Positions 16,553 through 27,178 of a DNA stretch of 64,000 bases are shown here, in pieces. The DNA is taken from NCBI RefSeq assembly GCF_003206065.1, contig NZ_PZJQ01000002.1, positions 260,790 to 324,789 on the forward strand, given 5' to 3'. The first letter of the stretch is position 1; each line of letters begins with the position of its first letter. The translations under genes and the position numbers were made by a program. The notes under the pieces are model-generated. The model had not been told where the DNA came from, searched no databases, and saw only the letters and a program-made list of their open reading frames with translations. The stretch comes from Salinicola halimionae. GTDB lineage: Bacteria; Pseudomonadota; Gammaproteobacteria; Pseudomonadales; Halomonadaceae.

Positions 16553-17965
16553 TTATACCCCCGGTGTGAGGTGTAGATCAGCGATCTTGTCGAGCAGATG
16601 CCCATAGATCGCCGCTTCGTCCGGAACTGTGCGCTCAAGCGGTTCCGCAACCCTCGTCGTGTTGTAGTAGTGCTTTTGGGTCACGTTCTCGGAAACCGAA
16701 TTCCCGCCCCAGCTCCCACAGCCGAGCGAGAAGGTCTTGGCAAGACCGTTCGACCAGCTGCCGGAATTGGCCACGCCATGGGGCTGACGAACGACGACTC
16801 TGGAGGTACGTGTCTCCAGTCCGAGTTTGAGGATGCGGGCACTGTCGTGGGAATGGATCCCACAGGAATGGCCGGCGCCCGAGTAATCGGTGATCTTGTT
16901 CACCAGCGCCACCGCTTCCTCGAAGCTTTCGTACTTGTAGCAGGTCAGCACAAGGCACAGCTTCTCGCCCGAGAAGGGGAAGTCAGGACCGGCGCCGGTC
17001 TCCTCGACGACGATGAAGCTACTGTCCGCCGGCGGCTCGATTCCGGCCAGCGCTGCAATTTCCGTGACAGGTCGTGCGACGACCTTGCGGGACACGTGTC
17101 CATCCTCCCACATCACTGCCTGCAGCTTTTTCTTGTCTTCCATGGTCGCGATATAAGCGCCCTGGGCTTCCAGAGCACGGAGAAAGTCATCGTAGATCGA
17201 GGCGTGAACGATGATCGAGTTCTCCGCCGAGCAACCCGAGGCGTTGTCGCCAGTCTTGCCGGTGCTGATCTTGGCCGTGGTTTCCTCTAGATCGACGGTT
17301 TCGTCGATGATCACCGCGGTATTGCCGACTCCCACACCATAGGCTGGTCGGCCCGAGGAATAGGCTGCCTTGACCATGTCGCCAGAGCCCGTGGCCATCG
17401 TCAGATCGCATTGCGCCATCAGCTCGCCCGCCAGCGCCTTCGACGGTGCATCGATGCATTGGACAAGGTCTTCCGGCGCATCGAGGGTCCGCAGGATTTC
17501 GCGGATGACGTTGACAACGAACTGGGTTGTGTTCTTGCTCGCCGGATGCGGGGCGCAGATCACCGCGTTACGGGCACGGATACTGAGGACTGCCTTGAAG
17601 ATCGGGGTCGCCTCGCAATTTGTACTCGGCACAAGGGCGGCAATGACCCCGAAAGGCTTTGCGATGGTCGTGATGCCGTTTTCTTCATCGCGGTCGATAA
17701 CGCCGACGGTCTTTTCTCTACGGATGTCATGGAAAATGGCAGGCATCTTCTGGGTGAGCTTGGCGCGCTTGCTCTCGATCAGGCCCATCCCCGTCTCTTC
17801 GTAGGCCATCTCGGCGATTCGGGTTGCAAGGCCTGGACGCGATAAATGGTAGACGATAGCCGCAGCAATCAGGTCAACCTGATCCTGGCTATATCCATTC
17901 AGGATCGCTTGAGCTTTTCGTGCTTTCGAAACGAGTTCACTGATGACATCTGGAGCGTTGATCAT
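16553..17965 (-). CDS. CoA-acylating aldehyde dehydrogenase (succinic-semialdehyde/sulfoacetaldehyde type)
   Basis: A 470-aa acylating aldehyde dehydrogenase that converts an aldehyde, CoA and NAD(P) to an acyl-CoA. Markers: KARKAQAILNGYSQDQVD near residue 14, the cofactor site ATGSGDMVKAAYSSGRPAYG near 191, the active-site Cys 245 in GCSAENS, and LGCGSWGGNSVSENVTQKHY near 425. The same blocks occur in clostridial SucD (succinic semialdehyde to succinyl-CoA) and in sulfoacetaldehyde dehydrogenase SauS. The adjacent 4-hydroxybutyrate-dehydrogenase-like gene favours the first. It is the first gene of the operon, with ATG at 17965 behind GAGGAGGAA. Confidence 0.82.
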   Translation of the reverse strand: MINAPDVISELVSKARKAQAILNGYSQDQVDLIAAAIVYHLSRPGLATRIAEMAYEETGMGLIESKRAKLTQKMPAIFHDIRREKTVGVIDRDEENGITTIAKPFGVIAALVPSTNCEATPIFKAVLSIRARNAVICAPHPASKNTTQFVVNVIREILRTLDAPEDLVQCIDAPSKALAGELMAQCDLTMATGSGDMVKAAYSSGRPAYGVGVGNTAVIIDETVDLEETTAKISTGKTGDNASGCSAENSIIVHASIYDDFLRALEAQGAYIATMEDKKKLQAVMWEDGHVSRKVVARPVTEIAALAGIEPPADSSFIVVEETGAGPDFPFSGEKLCLVLTCYKYESFEEAVALVNKITDYSGAGHSCGIHSHDSARILKLGLETRTSRVVVRQPHGVANSGSWSNGLAKTFSLGCGSWGGNSVSENVTQKHYYNTTRVAEPLERTVPDEAAIYGHLLDKIADLHLTPGV

Positions 17966-18378
17966 ATCTTCCTCCTCTCAGGCCAAGTGATTTTTTGTTA
18001 TTCCTATTGCCATGCTAATTGAAATCATAACTGAAATTTCAGAAAATATACGGGCTTTGTGATGCGACTTTCGTCGGGCGGATAACCAAGCCTATGCAAA
18101 ACAAATACTATAAAGAAGGGTACAAAAATATTTTTAAAGCAAAGGATTGCACTCTTGCTCATCAATGATCGAATACCGAGCTCGTGCATGATCAGAGGTG
18201 TCGGTAGAATCGCGGTCCTTTTGTAACCCGGTTGCCGGACGTCTGGCATGAAGCTCCTGAAGGAACTCGGCAAGACGGTCTGCGGGGATCTCTTTTGCTG
18301 GCTTCGGGCAGGCGCTTGGGGGGTAACCGTCTAGTTCGGGGCTTTTGCGTTTTGTGAGAGTCTTTATTGGCCTGACGA
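17966..18378. other. Intergenic region between aldehyde dehydrogenase and mvaB
   Basis: About 410 bp, partly AT-rich near 18000–18150. It must contain the promoter of the aldehyde dehydrogenase operon. Short frames exist on the minus strand (for example 18134–18290) but none has a ribosome site or family likeness. No clear terminator for mvaB was found. Confidence 0.45.
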
Positions 18379-19278
18379 TCACTTCGCGGCCAGCGCCACA
18401 CCCACTTTCGACCGATTCGGCTTGCCGATGGTTTGGGTTATCCACACCCCCGTTTCCGCCAACTTATCCAGATCCACGCCGCTCTCGATTCCCAGGCCGT
18501 TGAGCAGGTAGATCACGTCTTCGGTGGCGACATTGCCGGTGGCGCCCTTGGCGTAGGGGCAGCCGCCGAGACCGGCGACGGCGCTGTCGATCGCGCCGAT
18601 GCCTTCTTCGAGCACGGCGTATAGGTTGGCGAGTGCCTGGCCGTAGGTGTCGTGGAAGTGGGCGGCGAGCTTGTTCATAGGAACGTCGTGCGCCACGGCT
18701 TCGATCAGGCGTTTGGCGTGGAGCGGAGTGCCGACGCCGATGGTATCGCCGAGCGAGACTTCATAGCAGCCCATCTCGTACAGTGCCTTCGAGACCTCGG
18801 CGACTCTGGCGGGGGCGATTTCGCCTTCATACGGGCAGCCGAGCACGCAGGAGACATAGCCGCGCACGCGCACGTTTGACTCACGGGCGCGTTCGATCAC
18901 CGGGGCGAAGCGATCCAGCGATTCGGCGATGGAACAATTGATGTTCTTTTGCGAGAAACTCTCGCTGGCCGCTGCAAAGACGGCGACTTCCTCGACGCCG
19001 CACTCCAGCGCAAATTCCAGCCCTTTGATGTTGGGCGTGAGCGCGGAATAGATCACGCCCGGCCGGCGGCGAATGCCGGTCATCACCTCGCGGTGATCCG
19101 CCATCTGCGGCACCCATTTGGGCGAGACGAAACTCGCCGCTTCGATTCGTTTGAGCCCCGCCGCGCCGAGCCGCTCGATCAGTTCCAGCTTGGCGGCCGT
19201 GGCGATGGGCTCGGCTTCGTTCTGCAGCCCGTCGCGCGGGCCGACTTCGACGATACTGACGTGCTTAGGCATCCCCAT
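18379..19278 (-). CDS. liuE: Hydroxymethylglutaryl-CoA lyase
   Basis: A 299-aa HMG-CoA lyase (also called mvaB) that splits HMG-CoA into acetoacetate and acetyl-CoA, the last step of leucine breakdown. VEVGPRDGLQNE near residue 10 (catalytic Arg and metal-binding Asp), HFHDTYGQALANLYAVLEEG near 210 and the active-site loop GLGGCPYAKGATGNVATED near 237 are all present. ATG at 19278 lies one base after the liuD stop, so translation is probably coupled; the frame upstream lies within liuD. Last gene of the liu operon. Its 3' end exists in a second decayed copy at 14458. Confidence 0.95.
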   Translation of the reverse strand: MGMPKHVSIVEVGPRDGLQNEAEPIATAAKLELIERLGAAGLKRIEAASFVSPKWVPQMADHREVMTGIRRRPGVIYSALTPNIKGLEFALECGVEEVAVFAAASESFSQKNINCSIAESLDRFAPVIERARESNVRVRGYVSCVLGCPYEGEIAPARVAEVSKALYEMGCYEVSLGDTIGVGTPLHAKRLIEAVAHDVPMNKLAAHFHDTYGQALANLYAVLEEGIGAIDSAVAGLGGCPYAKGATGNVATEDVIYLLNGLGIESGVDLDKLAETGVWITQTIGKPNRSKVGVALAAK

Positions 19279-19279
19279 G

Positions 19280-21390
<2,111 letters not shown>

Positions 21391-21394
<4 letters not shown>

Positions 21395-22254
21395 GAGCGC
21401 GGCTCCTTGTTATCCGTATTGCCGTCCTGATCCCCGTTGGCATCCCCCGTGCGTTGCCAGGCGGGTGGGCGCTTGTCGAAAAACGCCGCGAGCCCCTCCT
21501 GACCTTCGCGGCTGACCCGCAGTTCGCTGATCGTGCGGCAGGTGGCGTCCACTGTGGCGTCGCTGTCGGGATCGCGGTCGACACGGGCCAGCAGCGCCTT
21601 GGTCGCGCGCTGGGCCTGGGGCGAGGCGGCGAGCAGCCGATCGATCATCCGGTCGATGTGGACGTCCAGTGTTTCCCCATCGGCCACCTCATGCACAAGG
21701 CCGAGCGCCTGCGCGGTAACTGCGTCGATCACCTCGGCGGTGAGCGCGTAGCGGCGCATCTGGCGCGGGCCGATGGCGCGCTGTACATAGGGGCTGATCA
21801 CCGCCGGCGACAGGCCGATACGCACTTCCGACAGGCAGAATTTCGCCTTGTCGGAAGCGATCACCACATCGCAGCAGGCGGCGAGCCCCACCGCACCGCC
21901 GTAAGCTGCGCCCTGCACGCGGCACAGGGTCGGGCAGGGCAGCGCGTCCAGCTGCTGCATCAGGCGCGCCAGCGCGCGGGCGTCTTTGAGGTTATCGTCG
22001 AAGCTGAAGTCGACCATACGCTTCATGCCGTTGAGATCCGCCCCGGCGGAAAAGTGCCTGCCGTCGGAGCCCAGCACCACCACCCGCACTTCGCTACGTT
22101 TTGCCAGCGCGTGCAGGCGCTCAAGATGGGCGTTGAGCTCGACGATCAACTCATCGTCGAAGGCGTTGTGCACCTCGGGGCGGTCCAACGTCAGCCGCGC
22201 GACGCCGCGGGGATCGATGGACAGATGGGTGAAGCTATCGGATATGGCTGCCAT
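21391..22254 (-). CDS. liuC: 3-methylglutaconyl-CoA hydratase
   Basis: A 287-aa enoyl-CoA hydratase/isomerase superfamily enzyme. RPEVHNAFDDEL near residue 25, the oxyanion-hole segments HFSAGADLNGMKRM near 70 and GAAYGGAVGLAACCDVVIA near 117, and the catalytic region FCLSEVRIGLSPAVISPYV near 143 are visible. Position between liuB and liuD indicates hydration of 3-methylglutaconyl-CoA to HMG-CoA. The C-terminal 15 residues are polar and poorly conserved. Confidence 0.9.
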
Positions 22255-22277
22255 GGCGGCCTCTCGTGATCATGTTT

Positions 22278-22319
22278 GCTTCGAGCTTCGAGCTTCGAGC
22301 TTCGAGCTTCGAGCTTCGA
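22278..22319. repeat. Six tandem copies of GCTTCGA
   Basis: A perfect 7-bp repeat six times over, between liuC and liuB. It lies in the 110-bp gap where the rest of the operon is packed with overlaps or gaps of about 10 bp. Its role is unknown; copy number could vary by slippage. Confidence 0.9.
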
Positions 22320-22366
22320 ACTGCTCGTGGCTCGCTGTCCGTCGCTCGTGGCTGAGCGCGCAGCGC

Positions 22367-23974
22367 CTACATCCTAAACACGCCGAAGCGCGTCTCCTCT
22401 ATCTCCGCATTCATTGCAGCGGATAGCGCCAGTCCGATCACGTCGCGGGTCTGCAGCGGGTCGATCACGCCGTCGTCCCACAGCCGGGCGCTGGCGTAAT
22501 AGGGGTGGCCCTGGCGTTCGTACTGTTCGCGAATCGGCGTCTTGAACGCCGCTTCCTCGTCTTCCGGCCAGTCGCTGCCATCGCGTTCGAACTGCTCGCG
22601 TTTCACCTGGGCCAGCACGTTGGCGGCCTGCTCGCCGCCCATCACCGAGATGCGCGCGTTGGGCCACATGAACAATAGGTTCGGGTCGTAGGCGCGACCG
22701 CACATGCCGTAATTGCCGGCACCGAAGCTGCCGCCGATCAGCACGGTGAATTTGGGCACCTTGGCGCAGGCCACGGCGGTGACCAGTTTGGCGCCGTGCT
22801 TGGCGATGCCTTCCTTCTCGTACTGGGAACCGACCATGAAGCCGGTGATGTTCTGCAGAAAGATCAGCGGAATCTGGCGCTGAGCGCATAGCTCGATGAA
22901 GTGCGCGCCTTTCTGGGCGGATTCCGAGAACAGCACGCCGTTGTTGGCGACGATCCCCACCGGATGGCCGCACCAGTGGGCGAAGCCGGTGACCAGGGTG
23001 TCGCCGTAGTAACGTTTGAATTCGTCGAAGTCGGAATCGTCCACCAACCGCCCGATCACTTCGCGCACGTCATACGGCTTGCGCAGGTCGGTGCCGACGA
23101 TGCCGTAGAGCTCCGCCAGGTCGAGACGTGGCGGTGCGGGTTTTTTCATCGTCAGCTGACCGCGCTTTTGCCAATTGAGACGAGAAACGGCGCGGCGGGC
23201 GAGCTGCAGCGCGTGGGCGTCGTTTTCGGCATAGTGGTCGACCACACCGCTGATCTTGGCGTGCACGTCGGCACCGCCCAGATCCTCGGCGCTGATGGTT
23301 TCGCCGGTGGCGGCCTTCACTAGCGGCGGGCCGCCGAGAAAGATGGTGCCCTGGCCGCGCACGATGATCGATTCGTCGGCCATCGCCGGCACGTAGGCAC
23401 CACCGGCGGTGCACGAGCCCATCACCACCGCGATCTGCGGAATGCCGGCGGCGGAAAGCGTGGCCTGGTTGTAGAAGATGCGGCCGAAGTCATCGACGTC
23501 GGGGAAGACCTCGTCCTGCTCGGGCAAGTAGGCACCGCCGGAGTCGACCAGGTAGACACACGGCAGGCGATGCTTGCGGGCGATCTCCTGGGCGCGAAGA
23601 TGCTTCTTCACCGTCAGCGGGAAGTAGGTGCCGCCCTTGACCGTGGCGTCGTTGGCGACGATCACGCACTCCACGCCGCTGATCCGGCCGATCCCCGCCA
23701 CCACGCCGGCGGCGGGCACGGGGGAGTCGTAGACCTCGTGCGCCGCCAGAGCGCCGATTTCCAGAAACGCCGCGCCTTCGTCGAGCAGGTGGTCGATCCG
23801 GTCGCGGACGAACAGCTTGCCGCGGGATTCATGCCGCGTGCGGGCCTTGTCGCCGCCGCCCCGGGCGATGCTGGCGGTCAGTTCGCGCAGCTTGTCGACT
23901 TCGCCCCGCAGCGCCGCCTCGTTGGCCTGGAAGGCTTCCGTACGCGGATTGATCTGGGTGGTCAGAATAGACAT
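22367..23974 (-). CDS. liuB: 3-methylcrotonyl-CoA carboxylase beta (carboxyltransferase) subunit
   Basis: A 535-aa carboxyltransferase with crotonase-like N and C halves. [16 protein letters not shown] near residue 48, [11 protein letters not shown] near 150, [14 protein letters not shown] near 184 and [19 protein letters not shown] near 413 are typical of the MCC/PCC beta family and form the acyl-CoA and carboxybiotin sites. It transfers CO2 from LiuD's biotin to 3-methylcrotonyl-CoA. It starts 11 bp after the liuA stop; about 110 bp with a heptamer repeat follow before liuC. Confidence 0.95.
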   Translation of the reverse strand: MSILTTQINPRTEAFQANEAALRGEVDKLRELTASIARGGGDKARTRHESRGKLFVRDRIDHLLDEGAAFLEIGALAAHEVYDSPVPAAGVVAGIGRISGVECVIVANDATVKGGTYFPLTVKKHLRAQEIARKHRLPCVYLVDSGGAYLPEQDEVFPDVDDFGRIFYNQATLSAAGIPQIAVVMGSCTAGGAYVPAMADESIIVRGQGTIFLGGPPLVKAATGETISAEDLGGADVHAKISGVVDHYAENDAHALQLARRAVSRLNWQKRGQLTMKKPAPPRLDLAELYGIVGTDLRKPYDVREVIGRLVDDSDFDEFKRYYGDTLVTGFAHWCGHPVGIVANNGVLFSESAQKGAHFIELCAQRQIPLIFLQNITGFMVGSQYEKEGIAKHGAKLVTAVACAKVPKFTVLIGGSFGAGNYGMCGRAYDPNLLFMWPNARISVMGGEQAANVLAQVKREQFERDGSDWPEDEEAAFKTPIREQYERQGHPYYASARLWDDGVIDPLQTRDVIGLALSAAMNAEIEETRFGVFRM

Positions 23975-23985
23975 CGCCGTGTCCC

Positions 23986-25155
23986 TTACGCGGATTCAGA
24001 GAACAGTTCGCGCCCGATCAACATCCGCCGGATCTCGCTGGTCCCCGCGCCGATCTCGTAGAGCTTGGCGTCGCGCAGCAGGCGCCCGGTGGGGTATTCG
24101 TTGATATAGCCATTGCCGCCGAGCAGCTGGATCGCGTCCAGCGCCATCTGGGTCGCTTTCTCGGCGCAGTAGAGAATCACCCCGGCAGCGTCCTTGCGGG
24201 TGGCGCGGCCGCGATCACAGGCGCCGGCCACCGCGTAGAGATAGGCGCGGCAGGCGTTGAGCGTGGTGTGCATGTCGGCGAGCTTGCCCTGCACCAGCTG
24301 GAACTCGCCGATGGGCTGACCGAACTGCTTGCGCTCGTGAACGTAGGGCACCACCACGTCCAGGCACGCCTGCATGATGCCGACAGGGCCGGCGGCGAGT
24401 ACGGTGCGCTCGTAGTCGAGCCCGCTCATCAGCACTTTCACGCCGCGGTTCTCTTCTCCCAGCACGTTTTCCGCCGGCACCTGGCAATCCTCGAACACCA
24501 GCTCGCAGGTGTTGGAGCCACGCATGCCCAGTTTGTCGAGCTTCTGCGCGGTGGAAAAACCGGCGACTCCCTTCTCGACGATGAAGGCGCTGATGCCCTT
24601 GGCGCCGGCCTCCGGGTCGGTCTTGGCGTAGACCACCAGCACGTCGGCATCGGGGCCGTTGGTGATCCACATCTTGTTGCCGTTGAGCACGTGGTGATCG
24701 CCGTGCCTGTCGGCACGCAGGCTCATCGAGACCACGTCCGACCCCGCGCCGGGTTCGGACATCGCCAGTGCGCCGACGTGCTCGCCGCTGATCAGCTTGG
24801 GCAGGTATTTGGCCTTCTGTTCCGCGCTGCCGTTGAGCTTGATCTGATTGACGCAGAGATTGGCGTGGGCACCGTAGGAGAGCCCCACCGACGCGCTGGC
24901 CCGAGAAATCTCTTCCATGGCGATGCAGTGAGCGAGATAGCCCATGCCGCTGCCGCCGTCTTCTTCGCTGACAGTGATGCCGAGCAGGCCCATGTCGCCG
25001 AACTTCTGCCATAGATCGGCCGGGAAGAGGTTGTCGTGATCGATCTGGGCCGCACGGGGAGCGATCTCGTCTCGGGCGAAGGCGTTGACCTGCTCGCGCA
25101 GCATGTTGAGCGTGTCGTCGAGGCCGAAATCGAGCTCGGTATAGGGGGCGTGCAT
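23986..25155 (-). CDS. liuA: Isovaleryl-CoA dehydrogenase
   Basis: A 389-aa FAD acyl-CoA dehydrogenase oxidising isovaleryl-CoA to 3-methylcrotonyl-CoA. ATG at 25155 is chosen because GAGGA precedes it; an upstream start would run into the palindromic operator. [13 protein letters not shown] near residue 135, the [12 protein letters not shown] segment near 248 (its Glu is the catalytic base in isovaleryl-CoA dehydrogenases) and [20 protein letters not shown] near 350 are visible. It heads the liu operon; a LiuR-type palindrome lies 45 bp upstream. Confidence 0.94.
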   Translation of the reverse strand: MHAPYTELDFGLDDTLNMLREQVNAFARDEIAPRAAQIDHDNLFPADLWQKFGDMGLLGITVSEEDGGSGMGYLAHCIAMEEISRASASVGLSYGAHANLCVNQIKLNGSAEQKAKYLPKLISGEHVGALAMSEPGAGSDVVSMSLRADRHGDHHVLNGNKMWITNGPDADVLVVYAKTDPEAGAKGISAFIVEKGVAGFSTAQKLDKLGMRGSNTCELVFEDCQVPAENVLGEENRGVKVLMSGLDYERTVLAAGPVGIMQACLDVVVPYVHERKQFGQPIGEFQLVQGKLADMHTTLNACRAYLYAVAGACDRGRATRKDAAGVILYCAEKATQMALDAIQLLGGNGYINEYPTGRLLRDAKLYEIGAGTSEIRRMLIGRELFSESA

Positions 25156-25199
25156 GGTGGAATCCTCGCTGTCGGATACAGCTTCTACGGCTTGATACG

Positions 25200-25215
25200 T
25201 TGACGTTAACGTCAA
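25200..25215. promoter_or_regulatory. LiuR-type operator in front of liuA
   Basis: TTGACGTTAACGTCAA is a perfect 16-bp palindrome 45 bp upstream of liuA. Near-identical copies lie at 25308 and 34338, only in front of branched-chain catabolism genes. Assignment to LiuR is inference from the regulon content and the presence of liuR. Confidence 0.75.
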
Positions 25216-25307
25216 TATGCGAAGGCGGCTAGAGTCCCCCGACCATGGTCTAGGATGAAATGAGCAAACCCGATTCGCTCATTTCGAAGGTCCGGAATCC
25301 GAGTGGA

Positions 25308-25323
25308 CTGACGTTAGCGTCAA
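25308..25323. promoter_or_regulatory. LiuR-type operator in front of the thioesterase gene
   Basis: CTGACGTTAGCGTCAA differs from the liuA palindrome at two positions. It lies about 80 bp before the divergent thioesterase gene and 108 bp from the first site, so both promoters of the divergent region may share control. Confidence 0.65.
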
Positions 25324-25402
25324 TGTGATAAGACATGAGCTCGTCGGAGAAGACGCGTTCTCTCACAATTTCTCTCTCTAACTCACGACGCCGAGGCCTT
25401 TC

Positions 25403-25828
25403 ATGTCGATCTGGAAACGCGAGTCATCCCTTAACGACCTCACCGCCGAGTGTCGGAATACGCTGGTCAGCCATGTCGGCATCGAATTCACCGAGCTGGG
25501 CGATGACTGTTTGCGCGGGCGAATGCCCGTGGACGCGCGAACTCGCCAGCCTTACGGATTGCTTCACGGCGGCGGCTCGGTGGTGCTAGCGGAGACGCTC
25601 GGCAGCATTGCCGCCAATCTCTGCCTGGCCGATCCGAACAAGATGGCGGTCGGGCTCGATATCAATGCCAACCACGTACGCGCGATGCGTGAGGGATGGG
25701 TCGAAGGCTGTGCCCGGCCGCTGCATCTCGGAGCCACCACCCAGCTGTGGGAAATTCGCATCGAAGACGAGCGCGGCCGGCTGGTGTGCATGTCGCGGCT
25801 GACCATGGCGGTAGTCAACCGCGGTTGA
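25403..25828 (+). CDS. PaaI/MenI-type hotdog thioesterase
   Basis: A 141-aa hotdog-fold thioesterase. The segment GRMPVDARTRQPYGLLHGGGSVVLAETLGS (residues 38–67) contains the HGG motif with the downstream catalytic Glu typical of PaaI/YdiI/MenI enzymes that hydrolyse acyl- or aryl-CoA thioesters. ATG at 25403 starts after a plain stretch with weak ribosome site. It is divergent from liuA and has a LiuR-type palindrome upstream, which suggests release of CoA from a branched-chain catabolism intermediate. The exact substrate cannot be told. Confidence 0.85.
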   Translation: MSIWKRESSLNDLTAECRNTLVSHVGIEFTELGDDCLRGRMPVDARTRQPYGLLHGGGSVVLAETLGSIAANLCLADPNKMAVGLDINANHVRAMREGWVEGCARPLHLGATTQLWEIRIEDERGRLVCMSRLTMAVVNRG

Positions 25829-25867
25829 ATCAGGCCTCCGCAGAGGCAGCGTAGGTCAGGCCGTTTG

Positions 25868-26224
25868 CTAGGCGTCGCGTTTGTCGATCGTGGCGGCGAT
25901 CATCTCGGTATGCTGATCTCCCCAACTGCACAATGGCCTGAGTGCTTCACACAGACTGTGGCCCAGCGGCGTCAAGGCGTAATCCACCCGGGGCGGGATC
26001 TCCCCATAATCTGTTCGCGACACGATGCCATCGCGTTCCAGCGTCTTGAGTTGCTGAATCAGCATTTTATGACTGATGCCACGCACGCTGCGTTTCAGCT
26101 CGCCGTAGCGCTGAGAGCCATGCTTCAGAAAGTAGAGAATGAGCGGCTTCCACTTGCCTCCCATGACATGGAGCGTGGCGTCGAGACCACAAATGAAAGG
26201 TGAGGATACTGATGTCTCGTTCAT
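25868..26224 (-). CDS. HxlR-family regulator
   Basis: A 118-aa HxlR winged-helix regulator: ICGLDATLHVMGGKWKPLIL near residue 10, GSQRYGELKRSVRGISHKML near 38 and the wing YGEIPPRVDYALTPLG near 75. ATG at 26224 is chosen because the longer frame runs through the divergent promoter and its dyad. HxlR proteins often sense redox or electrophile stress through a cysteine; here Cys lies near residue 11 (FICGLD). It is divergent from the SDR gene at 26309, its most probable target. Confidence 0.87.
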   Translation of the reverse strand: MNETSVSSPFICGLDATLHVMGGKWKPLILYFLKHGSQRYGELKRSVRGISHKMLIQQLKTLERDGIVSRTDYGEIPPRVDYALTPLGHSLCEALRPLCSWGDQHTEMIAATIDKRDA

Positions 26225-26244
26225 CTGGTACTTACCAAAAGGTG

Positions 26245-26256
26245 CATACTTGTATG
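26245..26256. promoter_or_regulatory. Possible HxlR operator
   Basis: CATACTTGTATG, a 5-bp inverted repeat with a 2-bp centre, lies 21 bp from the hxlR-type start and 53 bp before the divergent SDR gene. Position and dyad fit an HxlR binding site. Confidence 0.5.
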
Positions 26257-26308
26257 AAAGAATGTTAGTTCTTAACCTGCTTGGACTCAACATCGGGAGT
26301 GCAGGCAG

Positions 26309-27043
26309 ATGGGTAAACTACAGGGAAAAACCGCCGTCATCACAGGCGGCGCATCGGGGATTGGCCTGGCCACGGCGCAGCGTTTCACCGCCGAGGGCGC
26401 GTTCGTCTATCTCTTCGGGCGCAGGCAGCAAGCTCTCGACGAAGCCCTGGCCGAACTCGGATCCAATGCGCGTGCCATTCAGGGCGATGTTTTGAAATCG
26501 GAAGATCTCGATCGACTGTTCTCTGCGGTGAAATCTGAAAAGGGCAGTCTCGATATTCTGTTCGCGAATGCCGGGGTCGGTGAACTGGTGGCTCTCGGTG
26601 TCATCACGCCAGAGCATTTCGACCACACTTTCGATATCAACGTCAGAGGAACGCTATTCACGGTGCAAAAGGCGCTGCCTTTGATGCCATCCGGCAGCTC
26701 GATCATTTTGACGGGGTCTACGGTAGGCGTGACGGGTACGCCAGCGATGAGCGTTTATAGCGCTTCCAAAGCGGCTGTTCGCAACTTCGCCAGGAGCTGG
26801 GCCCAGGATCTCCGAGGAACTGGCATCCGGGTCAACGTTCTGTCTCCCGGCCTGACGGAGACGGACACGGTGAAAGCGCTACTGGACGATGACATCCTTG
26901 CCGGGCAGAGGGAGGCCACGCCGCTCGGACGGATGGGGGATCCCGCCGAAACGGCTGCGGTCGCCGCGTTTCTCGCTTCCCATGACAGTAGCTTCATGAC
27001 GGGTAGCGAAGTGTTCGTCGATGGCGGTTACGCTCAGGTCTAA
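26309..27043 (+). CDS. SDR family oxidoreductase paired with HxlR
   Basis: A 244-aa classical SDR. TGGASGIG near residue 12 binds the cofactor, NAG lies near 86, the catalytic YSASK near 151 and PGLTETD near 183. The C-terminus FVDGGYAQV is typical. NADP preference is suggested by GRRQQ after the second strand. The divergent HxlR regulator is the common partner of this kind of SDR, which usually reduces reactive carbonyls or quinones; substrate unknown. ATG 26309 follows GGGAGTGCAGGC. Confidence 0.9.
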   Translation: MGKLQGKTAVITGGASGIGLATAQRFTAEGAFVYLFGRRQQALDEALAELGSNARAIQGDVLKSEDLDRLFSAVKSEKGSLDILFANAGVGELVALGVITPEHFDHTFDINVRGTLFTVQKALPLMPSGSSIILTGSTVGVTGTPAMSVYSASKAAVRNFARSWAQDLRGTGIRVNVLSPGLTETDTVKALLDDDILAGQREATPLGRMGDPAETAAVAAFLASHDSSFMTGSEVFVDGGYAQV

Positions 27044-27178
27044 CGTTAAAGGTGCCGGTCATCGATGCCGGTCATCATTGAGCGATGAGTTGCTGGGGCC
27101 GACTCCCACGCAAAGGTAGTTGGCGCTGGCTTTTCATTCGATTCGCTTTGAACGTGAGCGTCTCTTCATCAAGCCTCG

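Noticed and set aside
18025-18445. Minus-strand frames upstream of the aldehyde dehydrogenase operon
   Set aside because: No ribosome site, no family likeness, and part overlaps the end of mvaB.
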